DNA from: Flavobacterium sp.
GTDB lineage: Bacteria > Bacteroidota > Bacteroidia > Flavobacteriales > Flavobacteriaceae
NCBI RefSeq assembly: GCF_027482425.1
Contig: NZ_JAIXWA010000074.1
Location: 1-41,646, forward strand
Direction: 5' to 3'
DNA: 41,646 nt
The notes under the pieces were generated by a model, which saw only the letters and a program-made list of their open reading frames with translations, did not search any database and was not told where the DNA came from. Numbering within the stretch: position 1 is the stretch's first letter; every line of letters begins with the position of its first letter. The position numbers and the translations under genes were made by a program. Of this stretch, positions 9,596 through 17,960 are shown piece by piece.

Positions 9596-10021
9596 TTATT
9601 GTTCAATGGCAATAGCACTTTGTGCTCTACTCGTGGGGACGTCGGGACGAACGGGTCTATACACCTCGGTTATTCCATTGCTCCGTACTACAGTATCATA
9701 ATGAAATTCCACAGATGTCAACCGATCGATTTCTTTGATGATACAACTCCCCGATACTTTAGCGCCCTCAACTTCAAGCGTAATCCAAGCTCCAGAGATG
9801 GGTTTGTTTTGGGTAAAGTATTGAAACATCGCTTTGGAAATAGGTTCCACCAAATCTGCTCGAGCATGAAATGTACTTACAATTACAGTATGACCACTTT
9901 GGTAACGAACGATATATTCCATACCATTTTTGCCATAAGCATAAGGTTTGATTGTGTTCCCTTGTGCAAAACGTTGTCCCATACTCATCATCCCCATAAT
10001 AAGAATGATAATGTATCGCAT
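9596..10021 (-). CDS. Secreted protein of unknown function, tandem paralogue A
   Basis: A 141-residue protein with a signal peptide (about residues 1-20, ending QRFAQG). The mature part shares an alignable core with the protein at 10236-10631: YG-x-NGME-x-I, (V/I)IVST, E-x-AKV-x-G-x-C-(V/I)-I-K and LT-(A/S)-VEFH, then NGI-x-EV-x-R. This copy has a longer C-terminal tail (RPDVPTSRAQSAIAIEQ). I do not recognise the family. The single Cys and short beta-rich pattern suggest a small periplasmic or surface domain. It has its own upstream region with paired ATCGATAAAA repeats, and it ends at the aconitase bidirectional terminator. Confidence 0.85.
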   Translation of the reverse strand: MRYIIILIMGMMSMGQRFAQGNTIKPYAYGKNGMEYIVRYQSGHTVIVSTFHARADLVEPISKAMFQYFTQNKPISGAWITLEVEGAKVSGSCIIKEIDRLTSVEFHYDTVVRSNGITEVYRPVRPDVPTSRAQSAIAIEQ

Positions 10022-10103
10022 AGATTCGTAGGTTAAGTTACAATTCGATTTGGGGCTGAATTGTTAAACGTGTTCACATTCTTGAATCAAGTATACGAAC
10101 AAA

Positions 10104-10139
10104 ATCGATAAAAGTAAAATAAAATCGATAAAAAGTAAT
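10104..10139 (-). repeat. Paired ATCGATAAAA direct repeat, operator-like
   Basis: ATCGATAAAAGTAAAA (10104-10119) and ATCGATAAAAAGTAAT (10124-10139) are direct repeats with exactly 20 bp between repeat starts. They lie about 83 bases upstream of the minus-strand start at 10021. The same motif with the same period occurs at 32998-33033. A weak -7-like TATACTTG lies at 10088-10095 on the minus strand. Confidence 0.6.
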
Positions 10140-10190
10140 TATTGTATATAAATGTAATAAAATACTTACTTTATATTTTGCTGTAATAAA

Positions 10191-10213
10191 AAACTCCCCG
10201 CTTGGAGGAGTTT
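10191..10213 (-). terminator. Terminator of paralogue B
   Basis: AAACTCC at 10191-10197 pairs with GGAGTTT at 10207-10213. On the minus strand a T run follows. It lies 22 bases past the stop at 10236, so paralogue A is transcribed separately. Confidence 0.8.
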
Positions 10214-10235
10214 AAAAAAATATGTAGACTATTTT

Positions 10236-10631
10236 TTAATCTTGATACATTCGGTGCACTTCGATGATGCCATTTGGCCATTCGATTTTCTCAAAGTGAA
10301 ACTCGACTGCCGTAAGTTTTCCTTTTTTAATTACTACACATTTACCCGTTACTTTTGCATTTTCTCCTTCAATAGTTACTGTTACAGGTTCGGAAACATG
10401 ATTGCGTAAATTATCCCAATAATAGTGGAAAACCTTTTGTGCAATGTCTTCTTTGATGCTGAGTTTTGAATTGTACGTGCTCACTATAATGGTCTCTTTG
10501 GATGATGTGGCTATCAATTCCATGCCATTATAGCCGTACCGATACATTTTAACGCTATGCTCATTACCTGAGTTTTGTGCTGTTGCCAATGAAGCAAACA
10601 ACAGCAGCATTAGGGTGGTGCATTGTTTCAT
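10236..10631 (-). CDS. Secreted protein of unknown function, tandem paralogue B
   Basis: A 131-residue protein with a signal peptide (about residues 1-18, SLATAQ). It is homologous along its length to the protein at 9596-10021. Conserved stretches: YGYNGMELI against YGKNGMEYI; TIIVSTYN against TVIVSTFH; NAKVTGKCVV against GAKVSGSCII; LTAVEFHFE against LTSVEFHYD; NGIIEVHR against NGITEVYR. The function is unknown to me. The copies have diverged clearly outside these blocks, so the duplication is not recent. A terminator between them and the absence of the ATCGATAAAA pair in front of this copy suggest different regulation. Confidence 0.85.
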   Translation of the reverse strand: MKQCTTLMLLLFASLATAQNSGNEHSVKMYRYGYNGMELIATSSKETIIVSTYNSKLSIKEDIAQKVFHYYWDNLRNHVSEPVTVTIEGENAKVTGKCVVIKKGKLTAVEFHFEKIEWPNGIIEVHRMYQD

Positions 10632-10730
10632 ACATTAGTAGTTTGGGGTCTATCTAAAAGCGAATGTAAGAAAATTTATAAAAAAAGAAACAACAATGCG
10701 TTGAATTGTAGTATTTTTCGGATTATTTCA

Positions 10731-10769
10731 AAAAAAAGTCCAGTGCTTAAGGAGCACTGGACTTTTTTT
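10731..10769 (-). terminator. Terminator of the GAPDH gene
   Basis: A 17-bp perfect stem (10731-10747 with 10753-10769) with AGTCCAGTGCT as its GC-containing part, flanked by A and T runs. It lies 17 bases past the minus-strand stop at 10786. Confidence 0.95.
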
Positions 10770-10785
10770 TACGAATTAATAACTA

Positions 10786-12234
10786 TTAATAGTACGTATA
10801 GCGTCGTACTTTAGAAATGTATTTTGCTAGGCGTATAACCTGATGACTGTATCCATATTCGTTGTCATACCACACATACAACACAATATTTTTTCCATCT
10901 CCTGAAACGATTGTAGCGTTGCTGTCATAAATTGATGGGGCTGAAGTGCCTACAATATCAGAAGACACCAATTCGTTATTGAGCGAGTATTTAATTTGCT
11001 CCACTAATTCGCCTTCTAAGGCATACTTCCGCATGATATTGTTGACTTCTTCAACGGTAGTGGTTTTTCCCACTTCCAAATTCAATACGACCAACGAGCC
11101 ATTGGGCACGGGAACGCGAATCGCATTGGAAGTCAGTTTTTCAGCCAAACTCGGTAAGGCTTTTGCGACAGCACTTCCTGCTCCCGTTTCGGTAATCACC
11201 ATATTGAGAGCCGCTGCTCTTCCGCGACGGTATTTTTTGTGCATGTTATCTACCAAATTCTGATCGTTGGTGTAGGCATGTATTGTTTCTAAATGTCCTT
11301 TCACTACACCAAGGGTATCTTCAATGGCTTTCAAAACGGGTGTGATTGCATTAGTGGTACACGACGCTGCGGAATAAATTTTAACTTCATCCGGATTGTA
11401 ATCGTTGTGATTTACTCCGTGAACAATATTGGGCACACCTTTTCCAGGCGCTGTAAGCAATACTTTTTCAACGCCTTTGGATATCAAATGTCTTTTTAAC
11501 GCTTCCTCTGTAGTAAACGCCCCCGTATTATCAATGACTAAAGCATCTTCAATCCCGAATTGGGTATAATCAATTTCCTCGGGACCTGAGGCTGTGATGA
11601 TATGTACCGTTGTTCCATTGATAACAAGTGCATTATTATCGATATCGGCAGAAACAGATCCTTCAAAATCGCCATGTACTGAGTCATAACGCAACAATGA
11701 AGCTCTTTTTTCCAACGACTGCGCATCGTTGCGATCACGGGTTACGATGGCGCGTAAACGCAATTGCTCGCCTTTACCAATTTTACTCATCATTTCTCGA
11801 GCGAGTAAACGACCAATACGGCCAAAACCATACAACACCACATCTTTAGGTTTGATTTCCTGTGATTTTTTGGAGTCTTTTAGACGATCAATCACAAAAG
11901 CACGTGGATCGTGAACGGTATTAGTCTCTAAATGAAATTCGAAAGTAAGCTTCCCAATGTCAATTCGCGATGGCGGTAAATCAAGATTAGATAAGGCTTT
12001 TGCAATTTCAACAGTATCAAAAACATTAATCGGTTTTTGAATGAATTCCCCCGCATATTCATGCAAGTTCATTACATCGCTAACATTTCGATTCAACAAA
12101 GGATTGCGGAAGAAGATTAACTCTATGGATTTATCATACCATAAATCACTCACAATTTTGATGATGTCGATGGCTGCTTTTCTTCGGTCAACTTGAAAAG
12201 CAAGTTCCTTTTCGTACTGTTGGTTTGTTGTCAT
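10786..12234 (-). CDS. gap: Glyceraldehyde-3-phosphate dehydrogenase, long form
   Basis: A 482-residue enzyme. It oxidises glyceraldehyde-3-phosphate to 1,3-bisphosphoglycerate, or the reverse, with NAD(P). The Rossmann motif GFGRIG is at residues 136-141 and the catalytic cysteine at 292 in AASCTTNAITPV. GAPDH is usually about 335 residues. Here an extra N-terminal segment of about 130 residues precedes the dinucleotide fold; it is rich in charged helices and has no motif I can name. Long GAPDHs like this are a known second type in Bacteroidota and some other groups, often suspected to be gluconeogenic, but the direction cannot be read from sequence. The gene is monocistronic, with TACTTTTG upstream and a strong terminator. 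Confidence 0.94.
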   Translation of the reverse strand: MTTNQQYEKELAFQVDRRKAAIDIIKIVSDLWYDKSIELIFFRNPLLNRNVSDVMNLHEYAGEFIQKPINVFDTVEIAKALSNLDLPPSRIDIGKLTFEFHLETNTVHDPRAFVIDRLKDSKKSQEIKPKDVVLYGFGRIGRLLAREMMSKIGKGEQLRLRAIVTRDRNDAQSLEKRASLLRYDSVHGDFEGSVSADIDNNALVINGTTVHIITASGPEEIDYTQFGIEDALVIDNTGAFTTEEALKRHLISKGVEKVLLTAPGKGVPNIVHGVNHNDYNPDEVKIYSAASCTTNAITPVLKAIEDTLGVVKGHLETIHAYTNDQNLVDNMHKKYRRGRAAALNMVITETGAGSAVAKALPSLAEKLTSNAIRVPVPNGSLVVLNLEVGKTTTVEEVNNIMRKYALEGELVEQIKYSLNNELVSSDIVGTSAPSIYDSNATIVSGDGKNIVLYVWYDNEYGYSHQVIRLAKYISKVRRYTYY

Positions 12235-12277
12235 GATTGAAAAGATAAAGTGGAGTTGTGTTTTTTTGAATTTGGTG

Positions 12278-12285
12278 CAAAAGTA
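12278..12285 (-). promoter_or_regulatory. Putative -7 element of gap
   Basis: Minus-strand TACTTTTG, a full match to TAnnTTTG, 43 bases upstream of the gap start codon. The -33 part is not clear. Confidence 0.5.
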
Positions 12286-12330
12286 ATTAACGATAACGTT
12301 TTCGTAAAATTATTTGAAACATTTTTTTCA

Positions 12331-12365
12331 AAAAAAATAGCCACCCGTACATTCGAATGGCTATT
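12331..12365 (-). terminator. Terminator of the HtrA gene
   Basis: AATAGCCA (12336-12343) pairs with TGGCTATT (12358-12365). On the minus strand it is followed by a run of T complementary to 12331-12337. It lies 21 bases past the stop at 12387. Confidence 0.82.
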
Positions 12366-12386
12366 GTTTTGTCTTCGAGATTTTTG

Positions 12387-13775
12387 TTAAATAATAAAGC
12401 GTAAAATCTGACCATTTTTGGTAAGTAAACGGATACTAGCGCCTTCGCGGTCATCTTTGTTTCCGAGCATTTTGGATACTGCCTCTACATCGGCCGCGTT
12501 CGTATTATCAATACTCAAAATAATACTACCAATCAGTTCGTCTTTGTACGGTAGTAATCGCTCATTGGTCACATTTTTAATCCGCACTCCCGATTCAATG
12601 TTGTATCTTTTTTTATCGGCTGCCGATAGATTTTCCAATTCCAAACCTCTAAATTCTGTATTGATTACATCGTTTTTAACTAAGGTAACTGGAATAACCT
12701 TTGTTTGACCTTCTCGAATAACCGTAACATTGATTTTGTCGTTGGGTCGTTTGGTATTCAAATAACCCGTCAACTCAGGATACGTAGTTATCTTTTGGTT
12801 GTCCAATTTTACAATAACATCGCCTTTTTTGATGCCTGCTTTGGACGCCCCCGAATTTTCAATCACATTGGTAATGTAATAACCTTCTGTTTGCTTGATG
12901 CCCAACTCTTTGGCACGAACCCCATTCAGTTCATTTCCAACGGCGCCCAAAACACCGCGTTGTACATTCCCAAATTCCATGATGTCTTCAATGATTTTTC
13001 GGGTAATGTTGGAAGGTACGGCAAAAGAGTATCCCGCATAACTTCCTGTAGGGGACGAAATCATCGTATTGATTCCAATCAACTCGCCACGCGTATTGAC
13101 CAAAGCACCGCCACTATTTCCAGGATTCACCGCAGCATCTGTTTGAATAAAGGATTGAATGCCATTGGTGTCCAAATTACGCGCTTTTGCCGATACAATA
13201 CCCGCTGTTACGGTTGAGGTTAGATTGTACGGATTTCCTACCGCCAACACCCATTCCCCTACACGAACTTGATCTGAATCAGCAAAGGTAGCATAGGGGA
13301 GTTTCTCATCGGCATCAATTTTTAACAAAGCGATGTCCATTTTAGAATCGGTTCCAATTAACTTCGCCTTGTATACCTTTTTATTGTTTAAGGTCACCTC
13401 AAGTTGATTGGCGTCTTTGATGACATGGTTATTGGTCACAATATAACCATCTTGCGAAATAATTACGCCCGAACCGGTGCCGATTTGCTCTTGTTGAATG
13501 CCGCCGCGCGAGCCATAAAAAAATTCACGAATCGGGTCGTAAACAGTACGAACCGAAACATTTTTAACGTGAACTACGGTATGTACCGCTTGATCGGCAG
13601 CCGATGTGAAATCTATATTTTCAGCTCCCAAGGCCACATTTCGTGCTCCATATTGAGGCGCCATAGTCACAATCGAATTCCCATTGCGATTGGATTCAAA
13701 AAATAGTTTATACCCTACCAAAGTGGTCGCTCCACTAAAAAAGGCTAGGAATAATAACACACTATATCGTTTCAT
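12387..13775 (-). CDS. htrA: HtrA/Deg-family periplasmic serine protease
   Basis: A 462-residue S1C protease for envelope protein quality control. A signal or membrane anchor covers about residues 5-24. The catalytic triad is His117 (TNNHVI), Asp147 (MDIALLKI) and Ser221 (NPGNSGGAL). A PDZ domain starts around residue 270 (RGVLGAVGNELN) with GIKKGDVIVKLDNQKI. A shortened second PDZ-like region lies at the C-terminus (DELIGSIILSIDNTNA), as in DegP/DegQ. It is divergent from dapF across a 134-bp region holding promoters for both. DegP and DegQ cannot be told apart from sequence alone, so the general symbol is used. Confidence 0.95.
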   Translation of the reverse strand: MKRYSVLLFLAFFSGATTLVGYKLFFESNRNGNSIVTMAPQYGARNVALGAENIDFTSAADQAVHTVVHVKNVSVRTVYDPIREFFYGSRGGIQQEQIGTGSGVIISQDGYIVTNNHVIKDANQLEVTLNNKKVYKAKLIGTDSKMDIALLKIDADEKLPYATFADSDQVRVGEWVLAVGNPYNLTSTVTAGIVSAKARNLDTNGIQSFIQTDAAVNPGNSGGALVNTRGELIGINTMISSPTGSYAGYSFAVPSNITRKIIEDIMEFGNVQRGVLGAVGNELNGVRAKELGIKQTEGYYITNVIENSGASKAGIKKGDVIVKLDNQKITTYPELTGYLNTKRPNDKINVTVIREGQTKVIPVTLVKNDVINTEFRGLELENLSAADKKRYNIESGVRIKNVTNERLLPYKDELIGSIILSIDNTNAADVEAVSKMLGNKDDREGASIRLLTKNGQILRFII

Positions 13776-13804
13776 ACATCAAATTTTTATATACAATTTA
13801 ACCT

Positions 13805-13812
13805 CAAAATTA
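13805..13812 (-). promoter_or_regulatory. Putative -7 element of htrA
   Basis: Minus-strand TAATTTTG fits TAnnTTTG, 29 bases upstream of the htrA start. The region is AT-rich, so chance matches are possible. Confidence 0.4.
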
Positions 13813-13859
13813 TAAAATTATTACGTGGTCATTTTTCCTTTAACGCTCGTTTAACATTG

Positions 13860-13889
13860 TTTGGCGTGCCTTTAATATTTGTAACTTTG
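13860..13889 (+). promoter_or_regulatory. Bacteroidota promoter of the dapF operon
   Basis: TTTG at 13860-13863, 18 bases, then TAACTTTG at 13882-13889: a near-ideal -33/-7 pair. The leader to the ATG at 13910 is about 15 bases after the expected start. Confidence 0.75.
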
Positions 13890-13909
13890 TACTTTAGGTT
13901 CGTATAAAA

Positions 13910-14713
13910 ATGACTATTCCCTTTTACAAATACCACGGCACAGGAAACGACTTTATAATGATTGACAACCGTCAACTCACGTTTCCCAAAAATGATACCA
14001 AAACCATCCAATATATGTGCGACCGTCGCTTTGGCATTGGAGCCGATGGGTTGATTCTGTTAGAAAGTGAAAATTTGACCGACTCGTCTGCCGAAAAGGT
14101 CGATTTTAAAATGGTGTATTACAATGCCGACGGACAAGAGAGTAGCATGTGTGGAAACGGAGGGCGTTGTTTGACCGCTTTTGCCAAAAAGTTGGGCATT
14201 ATACAAGAGAAAGCTACTTTTTTGGCTGTTGATGGTTTGCATCATGCAACGATTTCCGATTCAGATGTGGTCTCACTACAAATGATAGATGTAAACGAAA
14301 TTTCGTTTCAACCCGATTATGTTTTTCTCAACACGGGTTCGCCGCATCATGTAACCTTGGTCGACGATTTGAATCAGCTTGATGTAAAAAAAGAAGGGGC
14401 AGCCATTCGGTATTCAAAATTGTACGGACAGGCGGGCAGTAATGTCAATTTTGTGCAACCATTGAGCGATAATCATTTTCGATTGCGAACCTATGAACGG
14501 GGAGTAGAAGATGAAACGCTGTCTTGCGGAACGGGTGCTACAGCCGTTGCCATTGCCATGCAAGCGCTGGGAAAAACGAATGCCTTTTGGATTGATTTAG
14601 AAGTAGAAGGAGGGAAGCTACAAGTTTCCTTTACGGTAGTGGATGGAAAATACACCCAAGTGCATTTAATCGGACCGGCTGCTTTTGTTTTTGAAGGAAA
14701 AATAGAACTCTGA
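13910..14713 (+). CDS. dapF: Diaminopimelate epimerase
   Basis: A 267-residue enzyme. It converts LL- to meso-diaminopimelate for lysine and peptidoglycan synthesis. The two catalytic cysteines are present: Cys81 in SSMCGNGGR and Cys206 in LSCGTGATA. The N-terminal KYHGTGNDFIMID is diagnostic. It is the first gene of a four-gene unit (dapF, GNAT, mltG, DUF2279) with start-stop overlaps. Joining precursor supply with the glycan-strand terminator MltG gives the operon a cell-wall theme. Confidence 0.97.
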   Translation: MTIPFYKYHGTGNDFIMIDNRQLTFPKNDTKTIQYMCDRRFGIGADGLILLESENLTDSSAEKVDFKMVYYNADGQESSMCGNGGRCLTAFAKKLGIIQEKATFLAVDGLHHATISDSDVVSLQMIDVNEISFQPDYVFLNTGSPHHVTLVDDLNQLDVKKEGAAIRYSKLYGQAGSNVNFVQPLSDNHFRLRTYERGVEDETLSCGTGATAVAIAMQALGKTNAFWIDLEVEGGKLQVSFTVVDGKYTQVHLIGPAAFVFEGKIEL

Positions 14714-15264
14714 TGCAAACATTACGCGGACATTCAGTTTATCTACGTGCCTTAGAGCCTGAGGATTTAGAATTTTTATATGCTATTGAAAATGACGAAT
14801 CCATTTGGGAGGTGAGTCATACCCTCACGCCCTATAGTCGGTTTTTGATTCGGCAATATTTAGAAAACGCGCATCAAGATATTTTTGAAGTCAAACAGCT
14901 TCGTTTAGCCATTTGTTTGCAGGAATCGGAGACGGCTATTGGCTTGATTGATCTTTTCGATTTTGACCCAGTGCATCGACGTGCAGGAATTGGCATCCTT
15001 ATCAAAAATGAAGATGATCGCGGTAAGGGCCTAGGAAAAGAAGCCTTGGAGTTATTGATCAAGTATGCTTTTCATTACCTACAATTGCATCAAGTCTATG
15101 CAAATATTAGCGTAGAAAATACCGCAAGCATAGCTCTTTTTACTACATTTGGCTTTCAAAAAATTGGCCTGAAAAAAGATTGGATTTATCGAAACGGGCA
15201 GTATTTGGATGAAGCACTTTATCAATTGATTCAAAACAAAAACAACGAACATGTTTGCGAATAA
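14713..15264 (+). CDS. GNAT acetyltransferase (RimJ/RimL-like)
   Basis: A 183-residue protein. A RimJ/RimL-type start (LRGHSVYLRALEPEDLEFLYAIEND) leads into the acetyl-CoA-binding region RRAGIGILIKNEDDRGKGLGKEALELL, then VYANISVENTASIALFTTFGFQKIG, the usual end of the GNAT fold. It transfers an acetyl group from acetyl-CoA to an amine, perhaps a protein N-terminus; the substrate is unknown. The start shares a base with the dapF stop (TGATG), and its last 14 bases overlap mltG, so the three are translationally coupled. Confidence 0.93.
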   Translation: MQTLRGHSVYLRALEPEDLEFLYAIENDESIWEVSHTLTPYSRFLIRQYLENAHQDIFEVKQLRLAICLQESETAIGLIDLFDFDPVHRRAGIGILIKNEDDRGKGLGKEALELLIKYAFHYLQLHQVYANISVENTASIALFTTFGFQKIGLKKDWIYRNGQYLDEALYQLIQNKNNEHVCE

Positions 15265-16285
15265 GAAAAAACTACTTTACATCCTTGGAGGTTTGGCTTT
15301 GCTTATAGGAATAGCGGGTTACCTGCGTTTTTTTGCTTCCAATACTACTTTCAATGAAAATGAGAAATGGGTTACTATTCCTACAGGGTCTACCTTTGAA
15401 GATGTCAAAAAAATAATGGCGCCCTACATCAACGGTATGGGCGGTTTTGAAAATATGGCGGCGCTTCGTCGTTACGACAAAAATGTGAAGCCCGGCCGGT
15501 TTTTATTGGAGAAAGGAATGGGGAACTTCGGTTTGGTGGCCGCTTTACGTCACAACAGACCCGTAAAACTAACCTTCAACAACCAAGAACGTTTGGAGGA
15601 TTTGTGTGTGCGTTTTAGTCAGCAGATTGAACCCGATACGACCCAACTTATGAAGGTGTTTCGGGATAGTGTATTTTTAAAAGAAAATGGTTTTACCAAA
15701 GAAAATGTGATGGCGATGTTCATTCCCAATTCGTATGAATTTTATTGGAATGTTTCGGCGGAGAAATTTCGCGATAAAATGCTCCAAGAATACAAGCGTT
15801 TTTGGAATGCCGATCGGGTAGCTAAGGCTGAAAAACTTGGGATGTCTCCAGTTGAAGTGATTACGCTTGCCTCCATTGTACACAAAGAAACCGTTAAAAA
15901 AGATGAACGTCCTCGCGTTGCTGGTGCCTATTTGAATCGTCTTAATCAAGGAATGCCATTGCAAGCGGATCCCACAGTTATTTATGCGTTGAAGTTACAG
16001 TCCAATGATTTTACGCAAGTGATTAAAAGGGTTTTATTTGCCGATTTATCGTTAGACTCACCCTACAATACCTATGTGTTTCCAGGATTACCTCCTGGCC
16101 CGATTGCCATGCCTGACATCTCCGCCATTGATGCGGTCTTACATCCTGAAAAACACAATTTTATCTTCTTCTGTGCAAGTGTCGATCGTTTTGGTTATCA
16201 TGAATTTGCGTCTTCCTATGCAGAGCATCAAGTCAATGCAAAACGTTACGCCGACTGGATTAATTCAACGGGTACAATTCGCTAG
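15251..16285 (+). CDS. mltG: Endolytic murein transglycosylase MltG
   Basis: A 344-residue YceG-family protein. It cleaves nascent glycan strands at the inner membrane and so limits strand length. One N-terminal transmembrane helix covers about residues 8-24. A LysM-like segment follows (VTIPTGSTFEDVKKIM). The catalytic domain contains LASIVHKET with the conserved Glu213, then NRLNQGMPLQADPTVIYAL and YNTYVFPGLPPGPI. In E. coli the segment reads IVEKET; here the first of its two glutamates is His211, while the one taken as catalytic is kept. It starts inside the GNAT gene. Confidence 0.96.
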   Translation: MFANKKKLLYILGGLALLIGIAGYLRFFASNTTFNENEKWVTIPTGSTFEDVKKIMAPYINGMGGFENMAALRRYDKNVKPGRFLLEKGMGNFGLVAALRHNRPVKLTFNNQERLEDLCVRFSQQIEPDTTQLMKVFRDSVFLKENGFTKENVMAMFIPNSYEFYWNVSAEKFRDKMLQEYKRFWNADRVAKAEKLGMSPVEVITLASIVHKETVKKDERPRVAGAYLNRLNQGMPLQADPTVIYALKLQSNDFTQVIKRVLFADLSLDSPYNTYVFPGLPPGPIAMPDISAIDAVLHPEKHNFIFFCASVDRFGYHEFASSYAEHQVNAKRYADWINSTGTIR

Positions 16286-16287
16286 GA

Positions 16288-17196
16288 ATGTTTCGGTGGT
16301 TGCTTTTATTTATTGGACTCTTTTCAGGGAGTCTTTATGCACAACAGGAACCGTTTTCATTTCTAAAACCATCGGACACCTTACATATTCCGCGTAGAAA
16401 TGCCGTTGTTCTTTCTACCGCTGGATTAGCAACGTCGGCATTGGTTGGTCTCCATCAATTATGGTACAAAGCGTATCCCCAATCGCAATTTCATTTCATA
16501 AATGACAATGATGATTGGCTACAAATGGATAAAGCAGGTCATGTGTTTTCCTGTTACCATTTAAGTCGATTGGGCGCCGAATCGTTTCGCTGGGCAGGCA
16601 TGTCGTCCAAAAGTCAGTTGCTCTATGGTTCTGCCTCCGCTTTAGCTTTTATGACGGTTGTGGAGGTTTTTGATGGGTTTTCTGCCGAATGGGGTGCCTC
16701 CTGGGGTGATGTTATTGCCAATACGTCAGGAACGGCTTTGTATGTGGGGCAAGAATTGCTGTGGAAGGAGCAGCGAATTGTTCCCAAGTTTTCCTTCCAA
16801 CAAACCCATTTTGCGTCGCAACGCCCCACTATTTTAGGAGCAAGTTTTCAAGAGCAACTGCTCAAAGATTATAATGGACAAACGTACTGGTTGTCGTTTA
16901 CGCTAGCCGATTTTTTTAAATCCACAAAAATTCCACCTTGGCTTAACATTGCCTTTGGATATGGAGCCGACGGAATGCTCGCCGGACGGAGTGAGTCAGT
17001 AGCGCTTTTAGAAGGAGCCAATGATATGCGTCAGCGGCAGTTTTATCTTAGTTTGGATATTAATCTAACCAAAATACGCACAAATAATAGACTTTTAAAG
17101 ACCCTTTTTTCACTCTTTAATGTGGTGAAAATTCCAGCGCCAACCCTTGAATATCAAGCCTCCGGAAAGTGGATTGGGCATTGGATTTACTTTTAA
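16288..17196 (+). CDS. DUF2279-family envelope protein
   Basis: A 302-residue protein with a signal peptide (about residues 1-18, GSLYAQQ). A hydrophobic segment follows (VVLSTAGLATSALVGL), then the block NDNDDWLQMDKAGHVFSCYHLSRLG and AEWGASWGDVIANTSGTALY, which I recognise as the DUF2279 pattern (related to YfiM of enterobacteria). The C-terminal half is rich in aromatic beta-like segments (YWLSFTLADFF, WLNIAFGYGADGM). The function is not established. It starts 2 bp after mltG and closes the operon, so a role in envelope or wall maintenance is plausible by position only. Confidence 0.88.
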   Translation: MFRWLLLFIGLFSGSLYAQQEPFSFLKPSDTLHIPRRNAVVLSTAGLATSALVGLHQLWYKAYPQSQFHFINDNDDWLQMDKAGHVFSCYHLSRLGAESFRWAGMSSKSQLLYGSASALAFMTVVEVFDGFSAEWGASWGDVIANTSGTALYVGQELLWKEQRIVPKFSFQQTHFASQRPTILGASFQEQLLKDYNGQTYWLSFTLADFFKSTKIPPWLNIAFGYGADGMLAGRSESVALLEGANDMRQRQFYLSLDINLTKIRTNNRLLKTLFSLFNVVKIPAPTLEYQASGKWIGHWIYF

Positions 17197-17243
17197 GGAT
17201 TAATTAACTGCCTGATATTCAAGTTTTATATTAAAAAAGTTCA

Positions 17244-17251
17244 TATATTTG
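17244..17251 (+). promoter_or_regulatory. Putative -7 element of the lysozyme-like gene
   Basis: TATATTTG is a full match to TAnnTTTG, 43 bases before the ATG at 17295. No clear -33 match at ideal distance. Confidence 0.55.
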
Positions 17252-17294
17252 CCCCCGCTAATCAAGTGGTGACAGGGCTTGGAAAACACACTTT

Positions 17295-17930
17295 ATGATC
17301 AGAAAATGGACGTATTACCTTACCATTTTACTTGTTATTGGATTTATTAGTTCCGCATTTAAACCGCTCGATGTTGAAGAACACGATTGGTTTCACATTA
17401 GTGAAGACGAGGAGTTGTTGTATCAATATCCTTCTTTAAACCCCTCAGATTATACCCACAATGCCATCCCTTTTACGGGAAAATATTTTATTGGTTTCCG
17501 TGAAGCACTTGCTTTTAAGGAATCACAAGGCAATTACCGAAAGGTAAATTCTAAAGGATTTATGGGAAAATATCAATTTGGGAAACAAACATTAGCCGCT
17601 ATTGGGGTTCATAATCCTTCTGTATTTATGCGTAGTCCTGAAATGCAGGAAAAAGCCTTTGTAGTCTTATTGAAAAAACACAAATGGATATTGCAAGAGG
17701 AAATCAAATACTATCGTGGAAAAACCATTGATGGGGTCTATATTACCGAGTCAGGTATTTTAGCGGCAGCTCATTTGGGAGGGCCAGGTTCGGTACGTCG
17801 TTTCTTAGAATCGCAAGGGAAACGCAAATGCCGCGATGGCTATGGAACCTCGGTGAAGACTTATATGAAACGGTTTGCAGGATATGAAACTCACCAGATT
17901 AAAGCCGAGAAAAATCCGAAAGTAGATTAA
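17295..17930 (+). CDS. Exported lysozyme/lytic-transglycosylase-like protein
   Basis: A 211-residue protein with a signal or anchor segment at about residues 7-22. The core AFKESQGNYRKVNSKGFMGKYQFG carries Glu76-Ser77 at the place of the catalytic Glu-Ser pair of SLT-type lytic transglycosylases, followed by the (Y/M)-G-x-(Y/M)-Q-F-G region of that fold. Later blocks (ESGILAAAHLGGPGSVRRFL, DGYGTSVKTYMKRFAGY) resemble phage-type muramidase domains. It probably cleaves peptidoglycan or binds it, but a LysM repeat is not visible. Flanked by its own promoter and terminator, it is a single-gene unit after the dapF-mltG operon. Confidence 0.85.
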   Translation: MIRKWTYYLTILLVIGFISSAFKPLDVEEHDWFHISEDEELLYQYPSLNPSDYTHNAIPFTGKYFIGFREALAFKESQGNYRKVNSKGFMGKYQFGKQTLAAIGVHNPSVFMRSPEMQEKAFVVLLKKHKWILQEEIKYYRGKTIDGVYITESGILAAAHLGGPGSVRRFLESQGKRKCRDGYGTSVKTYMKRFAGYETHQIKAEKNPKVD

Positions 17931-17936
17931 AAAACA

Positions 17937-17960
17937 AACCTCCAAAAGGGAGGTTTTTTT
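17937..17960 (+). terminator. Terminator between convergent genes
   Basis: AACCTCC (17937-17943) pairs with GGAGGTT (17949-17955), followed by T to 17960. The tail overlaps the last two bases of the minus-strand gene ending at 17959. Confidence 0.88.

Noticed and set aside
9599..10036. 145-codon plus-strand frame opposite the secreted paralogue A
   Set aside because: The minus-strand frame has a signal peptide and a homologue next door; the plus frame has neither and overlaps it completely.
10623..10814. 63-codon plus-strand frame between paralogue B and gap
   Set aside because: It reads through the strong gap terminator hairpin and has no recognisable features.
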